Position numbers and translations under genes: made by a program
The notes under the pieces: generated by a model
Told to the model about the DNA's origin: nothing
Databases searched by the model: none
What the model saw: only the letters and a program-made list of their open reading frames with translations
Source: Clostridiales bacterium
Lineage (GTDB): Bacteria; Bacillota; Clostridia; Lachnospirales; Lachnospiraceae
Length of the DNA: 64,000 nucleotides
Reading direction: 5' to 3'
Assembly: GCA_022770525.1 (NCBI GenBank)
Contig: JALEHN010000017.1
Location: forward strand, 1-64,000
Part shown: positions 44,456-52,783 of the stretch, in pieces
Position numbering within the stretch: position 1 is the stretch's first letter
Layout: each line of letters opens with the position of its first letter

Positions 44456-45481
44456 ATGTTACATATCGTTTTGCTGATTTTAAAAATCATAGGAATTATT
44501 CTGGCTTGTATCATCGGACTTCTCCTGCTTTTGATACTGCTTGTATTGTTTGTTTCAGTACGGTATAAAGGTGAGGGTTCCTATGATCAGAAACCGCTTT
44601 ATACGGTCAAGGTCGGCTGGATTCCGGGCGTTGTTTCCTTAACGGTGACAAATATCAGCGGTAAAAACCGTATGCGGCTTAGAGTTTTTGGAATTCCTTT
44701 GATTGATACATCAAGGAAAAAGAAAGAAGATCAGAAGAAAAAAGAGCATAGCGCAGAAAAAAGTGACCATACTACAGAATATAGTGCATCAGAAATCAAA
44801 GGGCCGGTTCAGGAAAATGTAAATGACGATAAACGTCATCAAACGAATCAGGATGACCGAAAAAAAACGGAACCTGAGGATAAGTGCGAAAGTAAAAAAA
44901 CGGAACCTGAAGATAAGCGCGAAAGCAAAAAACCGGAATCGGAAGATAAGCTCGAAAGCAAAAAAACGGAATCGGAGGATAGGCGCAGGAATAAAAAACC
45001 AAAAAAGAAACGTCCGGGACTAAAGGAAAGATTTGTTACGGTAAAGAAGAAAGTCACCGGTTTTAAAGAAACGGTCAGAAAAAAGCTTGAAAAAATATCC
45101 GAATCGTTTAAGGATTTGAGTGATAAAAAAGAAAAAGTCGGTGAAATTTTCTTTTCAGATCAGGGAAGAAGCACGATACTTAAGATGAAGATTTTGCTTT
45201 TTAAGCTTTTAAGACATATCATGCCTAAAAAGCTTTCGGGAAGTGTGTACTTTGGTACCGGAGACCCTTATACAACGGCACGTATCCTTTGCATCCTCGG
45301 TGCGCTGTATCCGGTCTACAGTCCGGAATTTGAAGTTACGCCGGATTTTAATGAAAAGGTGATTGAAGGTCATATTTATATCAGAGGAAGAATAAGATTA
45401 ATCGTCATTTTATGGATAGCTATAAAGGTTAAGTTTGATAAAGGTTTGAACCATATGATTAAAGCTGTTAAAAACCTGTAG
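44456..45481 (+). CDS. DUF2953 membrane protein (YtfI-like)
   Basis: 341 residues. N-terminal hydrophobic anchor (about 4-35), a central basic/acidic low-complexity segment with four copies of a 12-residue E-(P/S)-E-D-K-x-E-S-K-K-(T/P) unit, and a C-terminal DUF2953 region (GSVYFGTGDPYTTARILCIL, TPDFNEKVIEGHIYIRGRI). In Bacillus ytfI precedes ytfJ/gerW, as here. Role in the spore membrane or germination is inferred from this pairing. Confidence 0.85.
   Translation: MLHIVLLILKIIGIILACIIGLLLLLILLVLFVSVRYKGEGSYDQKPLYTVKVGWIPGVVSLTVTNISGKNRMRLRVFGIPLIDTSRKKKEDQKKKEHSAEKSDHTTEYSASEIKGPVQENVNDDKRHQTNQDDRKKTEPEDKCESKKTEPEDKRESKKPESEDKLESKKTESEDRRRNKKPKKKRPGLKERFVTVKKKVTGFKETVRKKLEKISESFKDLSDKKEKVGEIFFSDQGRSTILKMKILLFKLLRHIMPKKLSGSVYFGTGDPYTTARILCILGALYPVYSPEFEVTPDFNEKVIEGHIYIRGRIRLIVILWIAIKVKFDKGLNHMIKAVKNL
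44870..45001 (+). repeat. Tandem 36-nt repeats inside the DUF2953 gene
   Basis: Four in-frame repeats of 36 bases with period E-(P/S)-E-D-K, changing mainly at one or two positions. Coding frame is kept. Confidence 0.75.
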
Positions 45482-45548
45482 CGTTATGTCAGATGATAAA
45501 TGAGCGGTGCATAGCCGGCACAGGCGTGTACAGAAATGGAGGAATAAT

Positions 45549-45962
45549 ATGTCAGAAAATAAGTTGGGGACAACAGTGGAGTCATTATTTGGCGGTATGG
45601 ATAAGTTTATGTCATCAAAAACCGTTGTCGGTGAAGTTGTGCACATTCAGGATAAGATTATCGTTCCTTTTATCGATGTATCTTTTGGTGTAGGTGCCGG
45701 TGCATGGGATAAATCAGGGAAAAACAGTGCGGCCGGTGCACTGGGCGGCAAAATGACACCTTCATCGGTGCTTGTCATATCAGAAAACGGCATGAAGATG
45801 CTTCCTGTGAATCCGTCTCAGGATATTGTTTCTAAAATTATTGATTTTGTACCGGAAGTGATTGATAAATTTACAAAGTCCGGAGATAAGAAAAAAGACA
45901 GTGATGTCGAAGAAGCTATTAAAGATATCAAAGATGCAGAAGAAAAAAGTGTCACTGAGTAG
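45549..45962 (+). CDS. gerW: GerW/YtfJ family sporulation protein
   Basis: 137 residues from the ATG after GGAGGAATAAT; the frame upstream is not used. VGEVVHIQDKIIVPFIDVSFGVGAGA is the family's conserved half (about 23-48), then GGKMTPSSVLVI and NGMKML, and a charged C-terminal tail. In Bacillus GerW helps receptor-dependent spore germination. Fits with SASP and SpoIIM in the window. Confidence 0.93.
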   Translation: MSENKLGTTVESLFGGMDKFMSSKTVVGEVVHIQDKIIVPFIDVSFGVGAGAWDKSGKNSAAGALGGKMTPSSVLVISENGMKMLPVNPSQDIVSKIIDFVPEVIDKFTKSGDKKKDSDVEEAIKDIKDAEEKSVTE

Positions 45963-46114
45963 TGACGGTTCGTCATACTTTCAGCCGGAAATCCCCCGTT
46001 TTATGTATGCAGAGCTGCAGGCGGGGGCAATCAATGGCAGTTTTGACAGGTGACATCATCAGTTGACCGATTGATGCATATAATGAATATAAAGATACAT
46101 TGCGGAGATATGCC
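45963..46114. other. Gap after gerW with a C/G-rich hairpin
   Basis: CCCCCG (45992-45997) and CGGGGG (46020-46025) can pair around a 22-base loop. No T-run. No other feature seen. Confidence 0.4.
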
Positions 46115-46258
46115 GTGAAACGGTTATGCGGGTACACCCTATTTTGGATTTCGGTCGGTATGATTCTGATGTTTTTTATGCGTTATAGTCTTTTTAGTTT
46201 ATGCGTTATTGTATTTTGTCTTGTACTCGGTTATAATTTATTTAATTGTAAAAAATAA
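46115..46258 (+). CDS. 47-residue membrane protein
   Basis: GTG start after GGAG (seven bases), 47 residues ending LFNCKK. Two hydrophobic segments (TLFWISVGMILMFFM and SLCVIVFCLVLGYNLF). Similar tiny proteins with WxxxGM and LLGYNLFC patterns are frequent in Lachnospiraceae. Function unknown. The next gene starts 108 bases later. Confidence 0.65.
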   Translation: MKRLCGYTLFWISVGMILMFFMRYSLFSLCVIVFCLVLGYNLFNCKK

Positions 46259-46366
46259 ATGATCTATGCAGGTAAAGGTATCTGCGGTTGTTTTAATTTT
46301 GATAAAACACAGAGATGACAGCGGTTAAGCTGTATGTGGCAGGATTATGAAAAGGGGATAAAGAAT

Positions 46367-47956
46367 ATGAATATCAAAGAATTTGAAGTTGTAAAAAAGA
46401 AGCCTTATGATCTGACCCTTGTTTTTGAATTGTTTGAAGGCTCAAATCTTGATAAAAGAGCACAAAAGGTCATTGAACAAAATGATGATCTTTTTGCTGA
46501 ATCCAAAATGGATAACGAAGTATTCAGATATAATATATCAAATAAAATGTCTTTGCGGAAATATCTGACACTGGGCATGGATAAAGAAACAATGGTTTAT
46601 ATTGTCCGCCGTATTCTTGAGGTTGAACGCTTCTTTAATGCAAACGGATTGAACAAGGATTATTTATTATATGATTCGGATCTGATTCTTGTAGACAAGG
46701 ACAGTGAGGTGCTCACTTTTGTGCCGATGCCGGCCAGTGATCACGGCCTGACAGTAAAGCCATTAAGAGCATTTGTCAAAGAAGTTGTTGCCAACGCGAT
46801 TTATGATGAAGAGGAAAATCTTGATTATGTTGGCCGGCTTCTTACATATGTAAATTCTCACAAAGAGATATTTCCAAATGATCTTGAAGCTGTACTTGGC
46901 GGTATCGAGGCAGCTGCATCAGCGCCGTCAGTCAAAAGAGAAAGCGGTCCGATGATTCCTGTGGTCGAAGAACCTGCTGCTGTCGATGATATGACACGGA
47001 TTTACAAATCAGAAGATGTCAAAGAGGAAAATATCAGTGCAGGTATGGCTGCGGCATCTGCAGGTATCGGCGCTGCAACGGCTTCAAAAGAAATGTTTGC
47101 TGAACCTGAAAAAGTGCCTGTACCGGAACCGGTGATGCCTCAGATTATTTTGGACGAACCGCAAGTGTCCGAACCCGTAAAAAACGAGCCTGCATCTTTT
47201 GAGATACCTGAAATTATCATACCTGATCAGAATCAGAGAACTTCAGAGCCGATTATCATGCCGGAAGCACCGAATATGTATGGGGAGGCAGGAGCGCCTG
47301 AAATGCCGAAGATGTCAGAGCCTGTCATTGTGCCGGAAGTACCGGACATGTATGGGCAAGTCAGAGAACCTGAAATGCCAAAGATGGCAGAGCCTGTAAT
47401 CATGCCGGAAACACCGAATATGTATGCAGAGGTAAGAAGACCGGAAACGCCGAACATGTACGAAGAAGTACAAAGAGCGGAAGCACCAAACATGTATCAG
47501 GAGACAAGAATGCCGGAAATGCCGAAGGCATCAGAGATGCAAAAAGAGGACAATATTAAATTGTCCGTAGAGCCGCAGCCGCAGCCGGGGATGGTGAGAG
47601 AAACTCCGGAAAGCCATGTTAAATCAGACAATCAGCAGGGTATTCCTGTGAAGAAGTATCCATATCTTGTGCGCACAAAAACACAGGAAATTATTACTAT
47701 TGATAAAGATGAATTTAAAATCGGCAAAATACCGGGCATGGCAGACTATCTGCTCAGTGATAATCCGGCTGTCAGCCGTATGCATGCCATCATTCATAAT
47801 GTGGACGGTGCTTATTATATTTGTGATAATTACTCGACCAACGGAACATTCCTTAACGGTGACAGACTGGAACCGGGAAAAAACTATTTGTTGTTAAATA
47901 GTGTAAAAATTTCTATTGCAAACGATGAATTTACATATCTTTTGAATCAGAAATAA
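46367..47956 (+). CDS. DUF6382-FHA domain protein with repetitive Pro/Met-rich linker
   Basis: 529 residues from the ATG after AAGGGGATAAAGAAT. N-terminal globular domain of about 180 residues (DUF6382 by resemblance), a disordered proline-rich linker, and a C-terminal FHA domain (about 425-529) with IGKIPGMADYLLSDNPAVSRMHA and YSTNGTFLNG, i.e. the Ser/Arg/His and Asn of the phosphothreonine pocket. The linker has repeats of PEMPKM and PNMY. Suggests phosphothreonine signalling, but no Ser/Thr kinase is in the window. Confidence 0.85.
   Translation: MNIKEFEVVKKKPYDLTLVFELFEGSNLDKRAQKVIEQNDDLFAESKMDNEVFRYNISNKMSLRKYLTLGMDKETMVYIVRRILEVERFFNANGLNKDYLLYDSDLILVDKDSEVLTFVPMPASDHGLTVKPLRAFVKEVVANAIYDEEENLDYVGRLLTYVNSHKEIFPNDLEAVLGGIEAAASAPSVKRESGPMIPVVEEPAAVDDMTRIYKSEDVKEENISAGMAAASAGIGAATASKEMFAEPEKVPVPEPVMPQIILDEPQVSEPVKNEPASFEIPEIIIPDQNQRTSEPIIMPEAPNMYGEAGAPEMPKMSEPVIVPEVPDMYGQVREPEMPKMAEPVIMPETPNMYAEVRRPETPNMYEEVQRAEAPNMYQETRMPEMPKASEMQKEDNIKLSVEPQPQPGMVRETPESHVKSDNQQGIPVKKYPYLVRTKTQEIITIDKDEFKIGKIPGMADYLLSDNPAVSRMHAIIHNVDGAYYICDNYSTNGTFLNGDRLEPGKNYLLLNSVKISIANDEFTYLLNQK
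47240..47530 (+). repeat. Degenerate tandem repeats in the FHA linker
   Basis: In-frame units built from the peptides PxxPNMY, PEMPKM and EPVIMPE, about nine variants; they differ at few bases, consistent with repeat expansion. Confidence 0.65.
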
Positions 47957-47992
47957 TTTAAAAAAAGCGTCAGCAGATGCACATAGATGCGC

Positions 47993-48045
47993 AAAAAGGG
48001 TAATCTCCTCAGAGATTGAGGAGATTGCCCTTTTTTTCTTTTGAG
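47993..48045 (+). terminator. Terminator after the FHA gene
   Basis: A 19-bp perfect stem (47993-48011 with 48017-48035), loop GAGAT, then T-run and CTTTT. Confidence 0.9.
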
Positions 48046-48065
48046 ATTTTTTGAATAATGTTTTC

Positions 48066-48077
48066 ATAATAACGGAA
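48066..48077 (+). promoter_or_regulatory. 12-nt motif shared with the permease promoter, copy 1
   Basis: ATAATAACGGAA, also at 49739-49750. Here it could cover a CATAAT -10 box (48065-48070; TTGAGA -35, 18 bases apart) and the transcription start, upstream of the TauE/SafE gene. Confidence 0.5.
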
Positions 48078-48140
48078 GACCTGGCAGTTTTATGCTACTG
48101 TTAAAGTATTAGATTAAAACTACAGTCAGGAGGAAGAAAA

Positions 48141-48929
48141 ATGTTATCTGTATTATTGTTTTTTGTATGTCTTTTAGCATCAAGTATAGGCGCAGTTGTA
48201 GGCGCGGGCGGCGGAGTGATTATTAAACCGGTGCTGGATATGCTTGGTGTTCTTCCGGTGTCTACCGTCAGCTTTTGTGCAGGATGTACGGTGCTTGGTA
48301 TGTCACTTTGCTCACTGGTCAGAAATCGGCATGATGGAGTGAAGCTTCAGATTAAAACAAGCACAGCTCTGGCGATAGGCGCTGTAGGTGGTGGACTTCT
48401 CGGCAAGTGGCTTTTTGAACTTGTAAGAAACGGCTTTGGGGATGAACGGATGCTTGGCGCTATTCAGGCGATATGCCTGACGCTGATTACGTTCGGTGTA
48501 TTTCTTTACATATGTAATAAAAATAAATTGCCATCCATGCATGTGAATAATCTTTTAGCGGCTGTCGTGATCGGCGTTTTTTTAGGTGTGATTTCTTCTT
48601 TTCTTGGCATTGGCGGAGGTACAAGCAATGTTGCTGTATTATTCTTTTTCTTTTCCATGGATGCCAAAGAAGCGGCAAAAAATTCATTATATATTATTAT
48701 TTTTTCACAGATATCAAGTATATTTACAGCAATAGTAACAGGATCGGTACCTTCGTTTGAGGTACTTCATTTAATTTCTATGATTTTTGGCGGTATTGGC
48801 GGCGCTTTGACAGGGGCAGCTATATCTAAAAAAATTGATAACAGGGGTGTTGAAAAAATATTAAAGATTTTACTGCTTGCACTGGTAGCGCTGGACTTTT
48901 ATAATGTTATAAAATACATATTCATATAG
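48141..48929 (+). CDS. TauE/SafE family sulfite/sulfonate exporter-like membrane protein
   Basis: 262 residues. Seven to eight hydrophobic segments, with the repeat motif GAGGGVIIKPVL (about 21-32) and its second copy GIGGGTSNVAVL (about 157-168). Family members export sulfite or organosulfur anions, others are of unknown specificity. ATG after CAGGAGGAAGAAAA. Precedes the Crp-type regulator (27 bases), thus first gene of the sulfatase cassette. Confidence 0.88.
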   Translation: MLSVLLFFVCLLASSIGAVVGAGGGVIIKPVLDMLGVLPVSTVSFCAGCTVLGMSLCSLVRNRHDGVKLQIKTSTALAIGAVGGGLLGKWLFELVRNGFGDERMLGAIQAICLTLITFGVFLYICNKNKLPSMHVNNLLAAVVIGVFLGVISSFLGIGGGTSNVAVLFFFFSMDAKEAAKNSLYIIIFSQISSIFTAIVTGSVPSFEVLHLISMIFGGIGGALTGAAISKKIDNRGVEKILKILLLALVALDFYNVIKYIFI

Positions 48930-48956
48930 TGAATATATAATATGGGGAGGTATAAC

Positions 48957-49637
48957 ATGTTAACAGCGGAGGCTTTAAAAAAGGTACCATTATGCAGCAG
49001 TATGCCAATGGATGAGCTTAAAAAACTTGGTGTGGTATTATCTGAATATTCTTTTATAAAAACAATGGAGCCGAATGAACGTCTGATGGAGATCGGAAAA
49101 CGTACAGAATATTTGTATTTACTTGAAAGCGGGATGATAAGAACCGTGAATTATTCGTCGGCCGGTGAAGAAATATTTTTTTACTATTTTCAGGAGAGAA
49201 CATTTATCGGCGTTGTCAATATTATATGCAGAGTAAAAAATTATTCAGATTACATAACAATGAAAAAAAGCCGGCTTTATTGTATACCTGTAGAAAATTT
49301 TTATAAAGCGCTGGATGAGATTCCGTCATTTACTAAAGCTGTGCTTGAGGAGGTCAGTAAAAAGTCACTGGATCTTGTTCAGCTTGTTGTAGTTTCACGG
49401 CGTAAAAAAACAAGAGACCGTATTTGTTCATATCTATATTTAAATTATATGAAAACCGGTGAGAAAATGTACAGTACACCTCTGACAATCGAAATGCTTG
49501 CAAAGACACTGAATCTGACACGGTCGGCGCTCAGTAAGGAGCTGCATCAGATGGAAGATGAAGGACTTATTACTGTTTTGAAAAATAAGATTCAGATTAT
49601 CAATCCCGAAAAACTGGAAGACAGTTTGTTCTTTTGA
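48957..49637 (+). CDS. Crp/Fnr family transcriptional regulator
   Basis: 226 residues from the ATG after GGGGAGGTATAAC. Effector-binding cNMP-like beta-barrel (about 20-125), long helix, and C-terminal HTH of the Crp type (TPLTIEMLAKTLNLTRSALSKELHQMEDEG, residues about 175-205). No N-terminal cysteine cluster, so not Fnr-type Fe-S sensing. Ligand unknown. Cotranscribed with the exporter gene; regulates the permease/sulfatase genes by position (inference). Confidence 0.9.
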   Translation: MLTAEALKKVPLCSSMPMDELKKLGVVLSEYSFIKTMEPNERLMEIGKRTEYLYLLESGMIRTVNYSSAGEEIFFYYFQERTFIGVVNIICRVKNYSDYITMKKSRLYCIPVENFYKALDEIPSFTKAVLEEVSKKSLDLVQLVVVSRRKKTRDRICSYLYLNYMKTGEKMYSTPLTIEMLAKTLNLTRSALSKELHQMEDEGLITVLKNKIQIINPEKLEDSLFF

Positions 49638-49832
49638 AAAATACTGGTTTTAGCTTTTTATGCTTATCTTTTTAGTTAATATCATAAAAAAATATGCAAA
49701 GATATGAAAAAAGCTAAAAAAATGTACAAAATGTGTTTATAATAACGGAAAAGTCACAGAATCAATGATATATTTTTAATATCATATTTCTGCAGAATTT
49801 GTAAAATGTAAATGTAATCAGGAGGAGTTATT
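49638..49832 (+). promoter_or_regulatory. Permease promoter region
   Basis: TTTTAGCTTTTT (49648-49659) and AAAAAGCTAAAA (49707-49718) form a long AT-rich inverted repeat. A TATAAT at 49738-49743 has no -35 consensus, which suggests an activator. ATAATAACGGAA (49739-49750) equals the motif at 48066-48077. ATG at 49833 follows AGGAGGAG. Confidence 0.55.
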
Positions 49833-51245
49833 ATGAACGAAAAAGCTGTTCAAGTTGCGGATGAAAAACTGTCAAAGAAACAAAAAATAGGGTGGTTAGT
49901 TGCGATTGCTGTACCGGTAATTCTTCTTCTTATACCATGCACAGAAGCGTACACGCTGCAGATTAAGGAATTCTTTGCAATACTTTCATTTGTAATGATT
50001 ATGTTCGCTTTTGAACTGTTTTCAAACAACATGATACCGTCAATAATATTGAGCATGTTGTTTCTGATTTTGAATCTGGGAACGCCGGCACAGATATTTT
50101 CAGGATGGGCAAATAATATTCCATGGGCAATGATTGGTTCTTTAATCCTTGTAGGTGTTATGAACGGAACAAATCTGCTTAAACGAATGTCCTATGGACT
50201 TATCATGAAAACCAACACAAAAGTCACGACAATTTTAATCATATTTAATGTTATTGGTTTGGCTATGTCTACTGTACTTGCGGTAAATATTGGTTTCCCG
50301 CTTGCAGTACTATCACTTGGTCTTTGTCAGGCATTAAATATTGAGCCCAATTCAGATACAGCCGCTAAAATCGTTATTAATTCTTATTTTTCCATGACTG
50401 TTGGCGGAACTGCTTTTTTAGGTGCATTGACTTTAATGGGAATTGAAGTGATCGGTACTTCTATTGAAGGGTTTAATGTTACATACGTACAGTACTTTAT
50501 TCATAACTGGCCATTTCTTATTTATGGTTTTGTGTTGATGCTCGTTGTGAATAAAATGTTCAAAAATGATCAGACAATTCCTGATAAGAGTGTTCTGAAA
50601 GAAGAACATGCAAAGCTTGGTAAAATGGATTTTAAAGAAAAGAAATTGATTCTTCTTTTAGCTGTATTATTTGTTTGTATGCTTTTAAACGGTGTGCTGA
50701 AAATCCAGATTGGTTTTATGATTTTAATTGCTGCGGTTGTTTGTTTCCTTCCATTTGTCAAACTGGGTACAAATAAGGCTTTGTCTGAAATTAAGTGGCC
50801 GCTTGCTGTGTTTATGACAGCATGTATTGGTATAGGCGTAATCGCAGCCAATGTGGGTGCAGGTCAGTTTGTTGCGGATATGTTTATGCCGTTGTTTGGA
50901 AAACTGGGGCAGATTGGTTCTTTGATACTTACATATATCATTGGTGTTTTGATGAATTTTGTGCTGACACCGTTGGCAGCTCAGTCAACGATGCTTATTC
51001 CGCTTTCACAGGTAGGAGCAAATCTTGGAATTTCGCCAAATATTATTTTATATGTATTCCAGAATGGTGTTAATCAGGCATTGCTTCCATATGAAATCGC
51101 ATTCGCATTATTCTATTTCAGCCTTGGTTATATGAAGCTTAAACAGTTTGCAAAAGCAGGACTGATTATGCTTGTGACGAATTTTATCTGGATTTTTGTT
51201 GTAATGATTCCTTATTGGAAACTGATTGGAATTTTCGGAATGTAG
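49833..51245 (+). CDS. SLC13/DASS-like anion permease
   Basis: 470 residues with about eleven membrane segments. A hydrophobic N-terminus then paired helical repeats; NIGFPLAVLSLG and VLTPLAAQSTMLIPLSQ (about 380) are like the substrate-binding re-entrant parts of DASS carriers. Substrates of this family are sulfate, dicarboxylates and other anions. Its position directly before a sulfatase (24 bases) implies import of an anionic, perhaps sulfated, molecule. Family assignment is less certain than the membrane topology. Confidence 0.8.
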   Translation: MNEKAVQVADEKLSKKQKIGWLVAIAVPVILLLIPCTEAYTLQIKEFFAILSFVMIMFAFELFSNNMIPSIILSMLFLILNLGTPAQIFSGWANNIPWAMIGSLILVGVMNGTNLLKRMSYGLIMKTNTKVTTILIIFNVIGLAMSTVLAVNIGFPLAVLSLGLCQALNIEPNSDTAAKIVINSYFSMTVGGTAFLGALTLMGIEVIGTSIEGFNVTYVQYFIHNWPFLIYGFVLMLVVNKMFKNDQTIPDKSVLKEEHAKLGKMDFKEKKLILLLAVLFVCMLLNGVLKIQIGFMILIAAVVCFLPFVKLGTNKALSEIKWPLAVFMTACIGIGVIAANVGAGQFVADMFMPLFGKLGQIGSLILTYIIGVLMNFVLTPLAAQSTMLIPLSQVGANLGISPNIILYVFQNGVNQALLPYEIAFALFYFSLGYMKLKQFAKAGLIMLVTNFIWIFVVMIPYWKLIGIFGM

Positions 51246-51269
51246 TGTTAAGAAAGCTGGTGCAAAATA

Positions 51270-52769
51270 ATGAATAAAAAACCAAACATCATTTTAATGT
51301 TTATTGATGATCTGGGAATCGGTGATGTATCATGCTATAATGAAAATTCACAGATTCATACAGCAAATATTGACAGACTGGCACAGGAGGGTATCATGTT
51401 TAGAGATGCCCATGCCACCAGTGCTTTATGTACACCTTCAAGATACGGGCTTCTGACAGGCCGTTATAACTGGCGTTCATGTTTAAAAAAGCTGGTTTAT
51501 GTAAAATCTGAGGACAACATGATTGAAGAGGGCCGAATGACGCTGGCTTCAATGCTTAAGAATGAAGGCTATCAGACAGCGTGTATCGGAAAATGGCATC
51601 TTGGTATGCAGTGGGTACATACCGGTGACGGACCATATGACGTGGATTATTCAAAACCATACAAAATGGGACCGAATGAATTCGGATTTGATTATTTCTT
51701 TGGGTTAATGGCTTCACTTAGCCAGCCGCCATATGTTTATCTTGAAAATGATCATGCGACAGCTATACCGGATACGGTCAGCGGCGTAAAACCGGATATG
51801 CTGTTTAATTGTGCATATAATCAGACATGGCTGCCGGGACCGACAGTCAGTGGCTTTAATGTCCGTAATGTTGTTCCGACATGCCAGAAAAAAGTACTTG
51901 AACAAATTGATAAATTTACGGAAAAAGATGCGCCTTTCTTCCTTTATTACCCTACACCGGCAGTTCATGTACCGCTGCTTCCGAGTGAGGAATTTGAAGG
52001 AAAATCCGGTCTTGGTCCATATGGTGATTTTGTTCTCCAGACCGATGCGATGGTTGGAGAGATTATGGAAAAACTGGAAGAAAAAGGTATTTCGGACAAT
52101 ACAATGTTTATTTTTGCCAGTGACAACGGTTGCGGTGCCAATGTCGATTATCCGAAACTGATCTCGCAGGGTCACAATCCAAGTTACATTTATCGTGGAT
52201 GTAAAGGAGATATCTGGGAAGGCGGTCACCGTATTCCATATATTGTTAAATATCCGGGGGTTATACCGGAAGGTATCGTATCTGATCAGATGGTATCCCT
52301 TTCGGATATCATGGCAACATGGGGCGAATGCTTTGATATGGAAATTCCTGATAATGCAGGTGAAGATTCCATTTCCCATTACTGTCTGTGGAAGGGCGAA
52401 GATAAGCAGGTGAGAGAAGATATAGTCATGTCCTCCCTTAATGGCTCTCTTTCCCTGCGGGAAGGCCCTTGGAAACTGGAACTTTGCCCGGGTTCCGGCG
52501 GACCTACCGATGCAATGAATAAAACTGATTTGCGCGCATTGCCGAGATTCCAGCTCTACAATATGATCGGAGATGTTGGAGAACGTTATAATCTGTATGA
52601 GAAACAGCCTGAAATTGCTGAGCGACTGCGCACGAAACTGATTAAGTATATCGAAGACGGACGTTCGACCCCTGGTGCAAAGCAGCAAAATTATAATGGT
52701 GAAAACTGTTGGGAAGAAATTGACTGGTGGGTAAATAATAAAGAAGTCCGTATTGATACGAAACTTTAA
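51270..52769 (+). CDS. Cytoplasmic Cys-type sulfatase (arylsulfatase family)
   Basis: 499 residues. The sulfatase signature C54-T-P-S-R58 followed by YGLLTGR requires conversion of Cys54 to formylglycine; metal site residues D13, D14 in FIDDLG and FASDNGCG (about 285). No signal peptide, so it works inside the cell, unusual for host-glycan sulfatases. The Cys-type in anaerobes is matured by an anSME radical SAM enzyme, which is not in this window. Cotranscribed with the permease and the UroD-type gene (14 bases). Confidence 0.92.
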   Translation: MNKKPNIILMFIDDLGIGDVSCYNENSQIHTANIDRLAQEGIMFRDAHATSALCTPSRYGLLTGRYNWRSCLKKLVYVKSEDNMIEEGRMTLASMLKNEGYQTACIGKWHLGMQWVHTGDGPYDVDYSKPYKMGPNEFGFDYFFGLMASLSQPPYVYLENDHATAIPDTVSGVKPDMLFNCAYNQTWLPGPTVSGFNVRNVVPTCQKKVLEQIDKFTEKDAPFFLYYPTPAVHVPLLPSEEFEGKSGLGPYGDFVLQTDAMVGEIMEKLEEKGISDNTMFIFASDNGCGANVDYPKLISQGHNPSYIYRGCKGDIWEGGHRIPYIVKYPGVIPEGIVSDQMVSLSDIMATWGECFDMEIPDNAGEDSISHYCLWKGEDKQVREDIVMSSLNGSLSLREGPWKLELCPGSGGPTDAMNKTDLRALPRFQLYNMIGDVGERYNLYEKQPEIAERLRTKLIKYIEDGRSTPGAKQQNYNGENCWEEIDWWVNNKEVRIDTKL

Positions 52770-52783
52770 TCAGGAGGCAGGTT

